From DASTPP01 sp035762175 (GTDB lineage Bacteria > Myxococcota_A > Polyangia > Polyangiales > Polyangiaceae): a stretch of 45,748 nt of DNA. Positions 10,925 through 17,395 of the stretch are shown here, in pieces. The first letter of the stretch is position 1. Each line of letters begins with the position of its first letter. The notes under the pieces were generated by a model. That model did not search any database. It was not told the DNA's origin and saw only the letters and a list, made by a program, of their open reading frames with translations. The translations under genes were made by a program, and so were the position numbers. The DNA lies in the NCBI GenBank assembly GCA_035762175.1, contig DASTPP010000190.1:1-45748 (forward strand), read 5' to 3'.

Positions 10925-12427
10925 TCAGTACCCGAGGTCGACCGCGTCGGCGGGCGGCGGCGACGCTGCGGCTGGGGCCGACCCCGCGGCCGCGGCCGCG
11001 GCGCGCGCCGCGGCGCCCGAGCGCGCCGAGCCGCGCGCCTTCGCGCCCTTCGCGACCGGCGCCGAGCGCCCGCCGGGCTCGGAGGACCCGACGGCCCCTT
11101 GGCCCGCGGGCCCGGGCGCCGGGGCGCTCGGGGCGGCCTCGGCCGGGCGGGGGGGCGGAGGCTCGGACGCGGCGGGCGGGGGGGGCGCCGCGTCGACGCG
11201 CGCGCCGACGGCGTCGGCGACGGCGTCGCGGTCGCCGCGGGTCCGCGAGAGGGTGGCGCCCATCGCGGCGACGACCGCGAGCGAGACGGCCCCGAGGGCC
11301 CAGGCGGGCGCGACGCGCAGGCCCTTCGCCACGAGCCCCTGGCTGGGCCGGCGGGGCGTCGAGACCGACCCGCCCGCCACGAAGGCCCCGCTGCTGTTCA
11401 CCGAGATCTCGGCGCCGCCCTCGGACCCGCCGCCCGCCGCCGGCAGCGACGAGGCGCTCGCGCGCTCGTCGAGGGTCGCGACCAGGACCGAGGGCCGCGC
11501 CAGGTTGTCGGCGATGTGCCGCCCCTGCAGGCCCGTGGCGGCCACGAGCGCGTCGATGCACGCCTCGACGCTCTCGAAGCGCGCGGCGGGGTCGGCCGCG
11601 CAGGTGCGCGCGAACCACGCGTCGAGCCCCGGCGGGGCGTCGGCGCGCGCCGCGCTCGGCCGGGGCAGCGGCTCGGTGAGGATGCGCGCGATGACGTCGC
11701 CGACGGCCCCCGCCGCCCGCGGCGGCGTGCCCGTGAACATGCGGTAGAAGACGAGGCCGAGCGAGTAGATGTCGGTGCGGTGGTCGGTGCCGCCCTGGCC
11801 CCGCGCCTGCTCGGGGCTCATGTACTGCGGCGTGCCGAGCAGCGCCCCCGCCGTCGTCTGCCCGGCCGAGAAGCCCTCGAGCGGGCGCAAGAGCTTGGCG
11901 ACGCCGAAGTCGAGCACCTTCGCCACCCGCCCGTCGTCGGGCGTGTCGGCCAGGAAGATGTTCGAGGGCTTGACGTCGCGGTGAATGACCCCGCGCGCGT
12001 GCGCCCGCCCGAGCGCCCGCCCCACGTGGCAGGTGAACTCGACCGCCTCGGCCAGCGAGAGCACCCCGTGCCGCTTGACGTAGGCCTGCAGGGTCTCGCC
12101 CACCAGCCGCTCCATCACCAGGTAGAGCGTGCCGTCGTCGAGCCGGCCCGTGTCGAACACCGAGACCACGAAGCGCGAGCGAATCTTCGCCATCGCCCGC
12201 GCCTCGGTCTCGAAGCGCTGGCGCGTGTCGGGCGAGGCCGCATACCGCGCGTCGATGAACTTGATCGCCACCGACTCGCTCAGGCCGAGGTGCGTCGCCT
12301 CCCACACCGCGCCCATCGCGCCCTGGCCGAGCGGCGCCTCGAGCCGGTACTTGCCGCCGACCACCACGCCGGGCTGCAACCGCTCGCCCGACGCCCCGCT
12401 ACCCCCCCCCTCAGAGCCCTGACTCAT
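10925..12427 (-). CDS. Ser/Thr protein kinase, single membrane span, Pro/Ala-rich C-terminus
   Basis: 500 residues. The Hanks-type kinase domain (about 26-290) has all key motifs: GQGAMGAV loop, K56 in VAIKF, HRDVKPSN with D151, DFG at 173-175, and the GTPQYMSPEQ activation segment. It should therefore be active. A membrane span at about 373-393 separates it from a Pro/Ala/Gly-rich tail of about 105 residues with no recognisable sensor domain, presumably outside the inner membrane. ATG at 12427 is preferred because GAGGTG precedes it by 4 nt. The gene stands alone, with a long lower-GC leader upstream. Substrates cannot be told from sequence. Confidence 0.95.
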   Translation of the reverse strand: MSQGSEGGGSGASGERLQPGVVVGGKYRLEAPLGQGAMGAVWEATHLGLSESVAIKFIDARYAASPDTRQRFETEARAMAKIRSRFVVSVFDTGRLDDGTLYLVMERLVGETLQAYVKRHGVLSLAEAVEFTCHVGRALGRAHARGVIHRDVKPSNIFLADTPDDGRVAKVLDFGVAKLLRPLEGFSAGQTTAGALLGTPQYMSPEQARGQGGTDHRTDIYSLGLVFYRMFTGTPPRAAGAVGDVIARILTEPLPRPSAARADAPPGLDAWFARTCAADPAARFESVEACIDALVAATGLQGRHIADNLARPSVLVATLDERASASSLPAAGGGSEGGAEISVNSSGAFVAGGSVSTPRRPSQGLVAKGLRVAPAWALGAVSLAVVAAMGATLSRTRGDRDAVADAVGARVDAAPPPPAASEPPPPRPAEAAPSAPAPGPAGQGAVGSSEPGGRSAPVAKGAKARGSARSGAAARAAAAAAGSAPAAASPPPADAVDLGY

Positions 12428-12615
12428 CGCACACCTCATGCCCCCTACGCACCGCCTCACGGGACGCCCGAACGCCGGCCCCGACCCCCTCGCGAGAGGG
12501 GCCCGGCCCGCGCCCGCCCCTCGGGGCGCCATGGACGCCGTCGCCCGAAATACGAAGGCAACCCAAACGTACCGAATCTAGCGCATAGCCCCCGCCCTTT
12601 GCACCTTATTTCTTC

Positions 12616-12644
12616 ATTCTTTTTCTATCGAAAAACGACCACAA
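12616..12644 (-). promoter_or_regulatory. Candidate sigma-70-like promoter for the kinase at 10925-12427
   Basis: On the minus strand TTGTGG (12644-12639), 17 bp, then AAGAAT (12621-12616) lies in the only A/T-rich stretch upstream of the kinase. The match to consensus is partial and the leader would be nearly 190 nt. Confidence 0.25.
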
Positions 12645-12806
12645 GTTCGACCCCCCTTCAACCCATTACCGCCCCACATACGCGGCTCGCGCCGCGCCAC
12701 GCGGGCCGACGTACCTTTCGCACATCGCCCCCATGCGGACGAAAATAACCTAGACGAAATTCATAAATAGCCACCCAATGCCCCCCGGCGCCCCGCCCCC
12801 CCGCAC

Positions 12807-12838
12807 CTTCCTGGCCGCATCACGCAGGGCCGGTAGAA
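12807..12838. repeat. 32-bp direct repeat, copy 1
   Basis: Identical to 13204-13235, starting CTTCCTGGCCGCATCACGC and ending CGGTAGAA. A partial inverted copy (12849-12867, 18 of 19 pairing) follows, so copy 1 can fold into a hairpin with a 23-nt loop. Confidence 0.9.
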
Positions 12839-12883
12839 TACCAAGCGCGCGTGATGGGGCCAGGAAGCCGCCGGCCGGACGCC

Positions 12884-13008
12884 GCCCAGGCTGAAGAGGG
12901 TGTTTCAAAACGCCCTCGGCGGCCTGACCCGCTCGAGTGATTTCGAGCACTTGCGAGGCGACGGAGGGCTCCCAAAGGGCGTTTTGAAACACCCTCTGAA
13001 GCCTGGGC
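12884..13008. mobile_element. 125-bp MITE-like inverted-repeat element
   Basis: Two 33-bp arms (12884-12916 and 12976-13008) pair with two mismatches; the inner 22 bp, from AGAGGGTGTTTC through AAAACGCCCT, are perfect. A 59-bp core lies between. Size and structure fit a non-autonomous miniature transposon or a large palindromic intergenic repeat. No target-site duplication or transposase is seen. Confidence 0.6.
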
Positions 13009-13154
13009 TACGGCAAGCCCCCCTCGAACGGAGAGCCAAGCCCGGCGCTCTGGCCGGACTCGGCGCGTCGGTGCGAGGCTCGCGCGCCCCCGGGCGCCGC
13101 CCGAGGGAGCCCGGCCGAAGTGCCGGGCTTGCCGCGCCGTTCCCGCGGCTCTCG

Positions 13155-13182
13155 CGTCGCCCAGGTTTCAACCTGGGCGACG
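13155..13182. repeat. Perfect 13-bp-stem hairpin
   Basis: CGTCGCCCAGGTT-TC-AACCTGGGCGACG, with a loop of only two bases. There is no T-run on either side. It lies between the 125-bp inverted-repeat element and direct-repeat copy 2. Confidence 0.8.
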
Positions 13183-13203
13183 GGGCCACGACGCCCCCCG
13201 CCG

Positions 13204-13235
13204 CTTCCTGGCCGCATCACGCAGGGCCGGTAGAA
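13204..13235. repeat. 32-bp direct repeat, copy 2
   Basis: Exact copy of 12807-12838, 397 bp away. It lacks the inverted partner that follows copy 1. The two copies bracket the inverted-repeat element and the 13155 hairpin. Confidence 0.9.
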
Positions 13236-13316
13236 GGCTGCTACCGCCTGCACCCGCACTATCCCCGAGCGTACAACCTTCGAGCGCGCACAGAGGCCTA
13301 CCGCCCCCCCCCCGCT

Positions 13317-13403
13317 TGGGCCCCGGCGCTCGCCTCGCCCCGGCCTGGGCCCCAGCGCCCGCCTCGCCCCAGCCTGGGTCCCGGCGCTCGCCTCGCCCCG
13401 GCG
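13317..13403. repeat. 29-bp tandem repeat, three copies
   Basis: Units start at 13317, 13346 and 13375, each TGGGCCCCGGCGCTCGCCTC or a variant. They lie just beyond the stop of the pyroglutamyl peptidase gene. Confidence 0.85.
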
Positions 13404-13409
13404 GCGGGC

Positions 13410-14045
13410 TCAGCGCGGCGTCGCGGGGCCCTGTGCGACCGAAATGCGAATGATCTCGGCGAGACCGCAGAGCAAAAGCTCGAGGGAGAGGCTCGGGGTG
13501 CCGGGCCGATCGAGCACCTGCTCGGGCAGGTAAGGCACGTGCACGAAGCCGCCGCGGGCGCCGGGCCGCTCGGCGGCGAGCAGGTGCATCAGCGCGTAAA
13601 AGACGTGGTTGCAGACGAAGGTGCCGGCGCTGAGCGACGCCGACGCGGGCACGCCCTTCGCCCGCAGCCCCGCCACGATCGCCTTGACCGGCAGCGTGCT
13701 GAAGTAGGCGTCCGGGCCGCCGGGCACGACGGGCACCTCGGACGGGCGCGCGCCCTCGTTGTCGGGGGCGCGGGCGTCGTCGAGGTTGATCGCGACGCGC
13801 TCGGGCGTGATCTCGGCCCGCCCGCCGGCCTGACCGAGGCAGATGACCACCCCGGGCCGGTGCTCGGCGATCGCGGCCCGCAGGCGCTCGACGCTGCGGC
13901 CGAAGGCGACGGGCAAGACGGCGCGGCGCAGATCGATGTCGCCGCCGAGCGCAGCGGCGTCGAGGCGGAGCACGGCCTCTCGGCTCGGGTTGATGGCCTC
14001 GCCGCCGAAGGGCTCGAAGGCCGTGACGAGCACGACGGCGCTCAC
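13410..14045 (-). CDS. pcp: Pyrrolidone-carboxylate (pyroglutamyl) peptidase
   Basis: 211 residues, the usual length for family C15. The enzyme removes N-terminal pyroglutamate (5-oxoproline) from peptides in the cytoplasm. The catalytic triad is present: E82 in ITPERVAIN, C145 in GTFVCNHVFY and H169 in VHVPYLPEQ, one residue offset from the Bacillus amyloliquefaciens enzyme. The N-terminus LVTAFEPFGG is typical. It starts with GTG at 14045, whose GTGA overlaps the stop of a bridging mini-ORF created by a tandem duplication. Upstream on the same strand are DUF979 and DUF969 genes, a family pair linked to 5-oxoproline transport, so the cluster probably handles pyroglutamyl peptides and free 5-oxoproline. 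Confidence 0.96.
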   Translation of the reverse strand: MSAVVLVTAFEPFGGEAINPSREAVLRLDAAALGGDIDLRRAVLPVAFGRSVERLRAAIAEHRPGVVICLGQAGGRAEITPERVAINLDDARAPDNEGARPSEVPVVPGGPDAYFSTLPVKAIVAGLRAKGVPASASLSAGTFVCNHVFYALMHLLAAERPGARGGFVHVPYLPEQVLDRPGTPSLSLELLLCGLAEIIRISVAQGPATPR

Positions 14046-14165
14046 GGCGCCCCCGGGAGGCCAACGCGGGCATCAACGACGGCGCTCACGGCGCCCCCCG
14101 GAACGCCAGCGCGGACATCAACGACGGCGCTCACGGCGCCCCCCGGAACGCCAGCGCGGACATCA
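14032..14165. repeat. 44/45-bp tandem repeat, three copies, across a stop/start junction
   Basis: Units start at 14032 (44 bp), 14076 (45 bp) and 14121 (45 bp), each ACGACGGCGCTCACGGCGCC and on. Every unit carries the complement of GTGAGCGCC, that is, the DUF979 stop fused to a pcp-like start. The first unit is one C shorter, which sets the reading phase of the bridging mini-ORF. Confidence 0.9.
14042..14134 (-). other. Bridging mini-ORF, 30 codons, between DUF979 gene and pcp
   Basis: It starts with GTG at 14134, overlapping the DUF979 stop as GTGA, and ends with TGA at 14044-14042, overlapping the pcp GTG as GTGA. The product would be two similar Val/Ala/Gly-rich units (VSAVVDVRAGVPGGA). 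It may serve only to carry ribosomes from one gene to the next. Confidence 0.35.
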
Positions 14166-15090
14166 GCAGCACGTTCACGCCCAGCAAGAGCAGGGCGGTC
14201 GGCGCCTGCGCCTTGATGACGGCGTGCTGGTCGGGCAGCTCGAGCAGGGCGGCGGGCACCAGGTTGAAGTTCGCGGCCATGGGGGTCATGAGCGTGCCAC
14301 AGTAGCCCGAGAACATGCCGATCGCGGCGACGACGGCCGGGTCGGCGCCGCGCGCGACGAGCAGGGGCAGCGCGACGCCGGCGCCGAGCACGGGGAAGGC
14401 GGCGAAGGCGTTGCCCATGATCATGGTGAAGGCCGCCATGCCCACGCAGTATACGGCCACGGCGGCGAAGCGGCTGTCTCCCGGCAGGGCGCCCGCGACG
14501 GCCGCCGCCACGGCCTTGCCCACGCCCGCCTTCTGAAAGACCAGGCCGAGCGTGGCGAGCGTCTGCGGCAAGAGCGCCGCCCACCCGATCGCCTCGAGCA
14601 GCCGGCGCCCCTCGCGCAGGGGCGTGGCGGGCGACGGACGCAGCAGCGCGGAGGCGACGGCCAGCGCGGCGAGGGCCGCCAGGCCGAGGCCGACGATGGT
14701 CTCTTTGCCGGGCTGCAAGAGGGGCCGCCCCCCGAGCGAGAGCTTCGAGAGGGCGACGGCGCAGACGAGCGCCACGGCGGGGATGGTCAGCGCCGGCCCC
14801 CAGAGCCGGTTGCCGAAGCGGTCGGCGAGCGCCGCGCGCTCTTCGGGGCTCGTCGTCGGCACGCGCCCGCCGCCGAGCAGCCTCGCCCCCGCGAGCCCGG
14901 CCATCGCGAGCACCATCAGGCCGACGGCGAAGGGCGGCAGGAGCTTTCCGAACGCGAACGACGCGCCGAACAGGCCCCAGAAGGCGCCGCTCGTCCGGCG
15001 CTTCGGGTCGCCCCGGTCGGCGAGCGCCTGGGCCGCGACGACGAAGAGCAGCGCGCCGCAGACGCGGTAGAAGTGCTCGAGGGCGATCAC
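14131..15090 (-). CDS. DUF979 family membrane protein, probable 5-oxoproline transporter component
   Basis: 319 residues with about eight to ten hydrophobic segments and no signal peptide. Recognisable segments are the N-terminal MIALEHFYRVCGALLFVVAAQA, a central PQTLATLGLVFQKAGVG, and the C-terminal FTMIMGNAFAAFPVLGAGV and SGYCGTLMTPMAANFN, a polar-lined transporter-like motif. The DUF979 and DUF969 families travel together and with pcp or 5-oxoprolinase genes, and have been proposed to transport 5-oxoproline; that role is from family context, not shown here. It starts with GTG at 15090, overlapping the DUF969 stop as GTGA, so the two are translationally coupled. Its 3' end lies in a tandem repeat. 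Confidence 0.9.
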   Translation of the reverse strand: MIALEHFYRVCGALLFVVAAQALADRGDPKRRTSGAFWGLFGASFAFGKLLPPFAVGLMVLAMAGLAGARLLGGGRVPTTSPEERAALADRFGNRLWGPALTIPAVALVCAVALSKLSLGGRPLLQPGKETIVGLGLAALAALAVASALLRPSPATPLREGRRLLEAIGWAALLPQTLATLGLVFQKAGVGKAVAAAVAGALPGDSRFAAVAVYCVGMAAFTMIMGNAFAAFPVLGAGVALPLLVARGADPAVVAAIGMFSGYCGTLMTPMAANFNLVPAALLELPDQHAVIKAQAPTALLLLGVNVLLMSALAFRGAP

Positions 15091-15869
15091 CGGCCCGCCC
15101 CCCCCGCGCCGCCCTCGCGCGCGGCGCGGCCTAGCCCGGGCTCGCCCCCCCCGCCGCCCTCGCGCACGGGGCGGCCTAGCCCGGGCTCGCCCCCCCCGCC
15201 GCCCTCGCGCGCGTCGCGGGCGAGGCGGCGCTCGAGCAGCGCGATGCGGGCGCCGTGAATGGCGAGCGCCGAGAGCGCCGTGGGCACGCCCCAGGCGGCC
15301 ACCCGCAAGGGCTCGAGCCGGACGCCGTTCTGCTCGAAGAAGCCCACCATCAACAAGATGGCGCCGACCGCGATGAAGAGGTCTTCGCCGAAGAAGAGCC
15401 CGACGTTGTCGGCGCTCGCGGCGAAGGCCTTGACCCGGTCTCGGACGCGCGCCGAAAGGGCGCCGTGCCGCTTCTCGGCCGCGGCGACGGCCATCGGCGC
15501 GACGAGGGGCCGCACGGTCTGGGGGTGGCCGGCGATCGAGAGCAGGCCGAGCGCGCTCGTGGCCATGCGCGCCACGAGGTAGAGGCCGAGCACGCGCGCG
15601 GCGCTGGCCGAGCGCGAGGCGGCGATCGCGCGGCGCGCCTGCTCTTGCAGGCCGTAGCGCTCGAGCAGGCCGATGACCGGCAGGGTCAAGACGAACATCG
15701 TGATGTAACGGTTCTCGACGAACCCGGCGCCGAAGGCGCTGACGATCTCGTAGAGATCGAGCCCGCCGAGTAGCCCCGTGACCACGCCCGTCACCACCAC
15801 CACGAGCAGCGCGTTGAGGCGCAACGCGAAGCCGACCACGACCACGAGCACGCCGAGAAGAACGCTCAT
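15087..15869 (-). CDS. DUF969 family membrane protein, partner of DUF979
   Basis: 260 residues with about six hydrophobic segments. The N-terminus LLGVLVVVVGFALRLNALLV, LYEIVSAFGAGFVENRYIT, LPVIGLLERYGLQEQAR and DNVGLFFGEDLFIAVGAILL are characteristic of DUF969. Together with the overlapping DUF979 gene it probably forms a two-subunit transporter for 5-oxoproline or a related acid (inference from conserved pairing). The last 50 residues are not family-like: they are a 15-residue Gly/Glu/Arg repeat (REGGGGGEPGLGRPV) encoded by a 45-bp tandem duplication, probably a dispensable cytoplasmic tail. ATG at 15869 is the only sensible start. A gene of unknown function ends 61 bp upstream. Confidence 0.9.
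   Translation of the reverse strand: MSVLLGVLVVVVGFALRLNALLVVVVTGVVTGLLGGLDLYEIVSAFGAGFVENRYITMFVLTLPVIGLLERYGLQEQARRAIAASRSASAARVLGLYLVARMATSALGLLSIAGHPQTVRPLVAPMAVAAAEKRHGALSARVRDRVKAFAASADNVGLFFGEDLFIAVGAILLMVGFFEQNGVRLEPLRVAAWGVPTALSALAIHGARIALLERRLARDAREGGGGGEPGLGRPVREGGGGGEPGLGRAAREGGAGGAGR
15111..15212. repeat. 45-bp in-frame tandem repeat at the DUF969 3' end
   Basis: Units begin at 15111, 15156 and 15201, opening GCCCTCGCGC. They encode the Gly-rich tail. Unlike most repeats in this window, the period is a multiple of three and the frame is preserved. Confidence 0.85.
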
Positions 15870-15930
15870 CGGCCCCGAGGGTACCCCGATCGCCCGGCGG
15901 CGAAGGCCCCGTGCGCGCCCCGCCCCCCGC

Positions 15931-16728
15931 TCAGGGCCCCGGCGGCCCTTCGCGCTCGCCCGCCCCCCCTGCCCCCCTGCCTTCAGGCGACTCGACCTTG
16001 CGGCCGCCGCCCCGGCCCTTCCAGGCCGTGAGCGGCTCGAGCAGCCGGCGGCCGAGCGCCCGCGCCGCCTCGTCGCCCTTGTTCTCGTCGACGAAGTTCG
16101 TCACGCGCAGCACGTAGCTGCGCAGCGCCTCGAGGAAGGCGTCGAGCGGCGCGCGCACCCTGACCCGGGCGTTTACGTCGGCCTTGCGCCGGGTCAAGTT
16201 CAGCGCGGCCCCGTACGCCTCGTGCGCCCGGGCGATGGCGCCGACGAACGCCTCGCCCCCGAGCGCGCGCACGTGCCCGGCGAGCCGGGGCTCGCCCAGC
16301 CGATCGAGCTTCATCAGCGAGTCGGCCCACTGCATGCGATAGGGAAAGTTCAGAAAGCGTAGCCCGTCGGGGAACACCCGCTCGATCAGCTCGCGCGCCC
16401 GCCCCGCCCGCTCGGCCGCCTCGGGCGCGTCCGAGAGCTTCGTCCAGCCGACCAGGAAGTCATGAAAGCCCGACCACGTTCGGTCGAGCACCTGGTCGGC
16501 TTCGACCACAACCGAGGCGTCGATGGCCTTCGCCTCGCGTTGCAGCCGGCGCGCCATGCGCAGCGCGCCGAGCCCGCGCTCGAGCTGCCCGAGCGCGGGC
16601 GCCAGGGCCGGGGGCAAGCCGGGCTCTTGCCGCCCCGCCGTGAGCAGCTCGGTGCCGAGCGCCATGGCGGTGGAGGCAGAGAGGCGAGGCACCGAGATGA
16701 GCGTGAGGGCTGAATACGAGCGAGCCAT
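15931..16728 (-). CDS. Protein of unknown function, mostly alpha-helical
   Basis: 265 residues from ATG at 16728, with AAGGGG about 8 nt upstream; a longer frame to 16899 is rejected as low complexity. There is no signal or membrane segment. Long helices dominate: LPPALAPALGQLERGLGALR, a hydrophobic-aromatic stretch DRTWSGFHDFLVGWTKLSD, RARELIERVFPDGLRFLNF, and a C-terminal DAFLEALRSYVLRVTNFVDE. Charged and aromatic residues recur as in four-helix-bundle proteins, but the family is not recognised. The last 30 residues are Gly/Arg/Pro-rich. It lies 61 bp upstream of the DUF969 gene on the same strand and may share its transcript. Confidence 0.8.
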   Translation of the reverse strand: MARSYSALTLISVPRLSASTAMALGTELLTAGRQEPGLPPALAPALGQLERGLGALRMARRLQREAKAIDASVVVEADQVLDRTWSGFHDFLVGWTKLSDAPEAAERAGRARELIERVFPDGLRFLNFPYRMQWADSLMKLDRLGEPRLAGHVRALGGEAFVGAIARAHEAYGAALNLTRRKADVNARVRVRAPLDAFLEALRSYVLRVTNFVDENKGDEAARALGRRLLEPLTAWKGRGGGRKVESPEGRGAGGAGEREGPPGP

Positions 16729-16837
16729 GACGGAAACCCCTTCGGATGGCGTGGCAGGCGAAGCCCCGACGGCCCGGGGTGGGCGCGCGGCGGGCCTCGT
16801 ACCCATCCGCTCGGCCAGACCCCGGCCCCGGTTGCGT

Positions 16838-16858
16838 ACGACGTTCAAAAAACGTCGT
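16838..16858. promoter_or_regulatory. Inverted repeat, 8-bp arms, upstream of the gene at 15931
   Basis: ACGACGTT and AACGTCGT are separated by CAAAA, one of the few A-rich spots in the spacer, 110 bp before the start codon at 16728. It may be a regulator site or a leader hairpin. Confidence 0.35.
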
Positions 16859-16910
16859 CCCCTGCCGGCCCCCCCTTGGTGGGGGGCGATCCGGGTCACT
16901 TTTGCCCCCC

Positions 16911-17052
16911 TCGGGAGGGGTCATGAGCGTTCCCCCCCACGTGATGCCCCCCTTCGGGAGGGGTCATGAGCGTTCCCCCTCACGTGGTGCCCCCCCTCGG
17001 GAGGGGTCGCGGGCGTTCCCCCTCACGTGGTGCCCCCCCTTCGGGAGGGGTC
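16911..17052. repeat. 43/44-bp tandem repeat, three to four copies
   Basis: TCGGGAGGGGTC recurs at 16911, 16954, 16997 and 17041, each followed by a CGTTCCCCC and CACGTGGTG-like stretch. The last copy diverges after the first 15 bases. Confidence 0.9.
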
Positions 17053-17336
17053 GCGAGCGCTCGCGCGAGCGAGGGGGCCCCCCTCAAGAGGGGTCACGCC
17101 CGCTTCGGCCCCTCGCCATCGTGACCTCGGGAGGGCTGCTCGGCGCATCGCCTTCCTCTTGGCTTGCCCTCCGCAGGCCACGCAGCCGCTGGCTCTTGTC
17201 CTCGCGTCGCCCCCGGAGGGTATTTCGAAGCCTATCCGATCGCGCACCCGAGCCCTCGCGAGGGCGTACGGGCGCACTCGGTCAGCGCCGCTTTGGGCTC
17301 GCAAGGCCTGGAGGGCGCTCACGCTTGGCCCCCCCT

Positions 17337-17395
17337 GCCCTCGCGAGGCCTTGGCGAGGCTCGCCTTCGGCCAGCCCCTGCCCTCGCGAGGCCTC
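17337..17395. repeat. 43-bp direct repeat at a gene 3' end
   Basis: CCCTCGCGAGGCCT occurs about 17338 and again 43 bp later. The second copy reaches the stop codon region (17394-17396) of the kinase gene. Confidence 0.7.

Larger units (their letters stand above)
12428..13409. other. Gene-free spacer with low-GC segment and nested palindromes
   Basis: 982 bases separate the kinase start from the 3' end of the pyroglutamyl peptidase gene. 12560-12780 is unusually A/T-rich for this DNA and probably holds the kinase promoter. 12800-13240 is a cluster of direct and inverted repeats, listed separately. 13317-13403 is a tandem repeat. Short open frames beginning MFQNAL arise on both strands from the inverted repeat and are not credible genes. 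Confidence 0.6.
16729..17393. other. Gene-free spacer with two sets of 43/44-bp repeats
   Basis: 665 bases between two same-strand genes. Near the gene at 15931-16728 a hairpin ACGACGTT-CAAAA-AACGTCGT (16838-16858) could be an operator. 16911-17052 and 17335-17395 hold tandem repeats. 17050-17065 contains GCGAGCGCTCGC. No gene is supported. Confidence 0.55.

Noticed and set aside
12750..13030. Short MFQNAL-type frames on both strands
   Set aside because: They are produced by the 125-bp inverted repeat itself, so each strand reads the same arm. There is no ribosome-binding site or family match.
12808..13235. CRISPR array
   Set aside because: Only two copies of the 32-bp repeat, 397 bp apart, with other repeats between them and no cas genes.
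13000..15300. Long plus-strand frames rich in Arg/His/Gln opposite pcp, DUF979 and DUF969
   Set aside because: They are antisense shadows; the minus-strand genes have complete family motifs and coupling signals.
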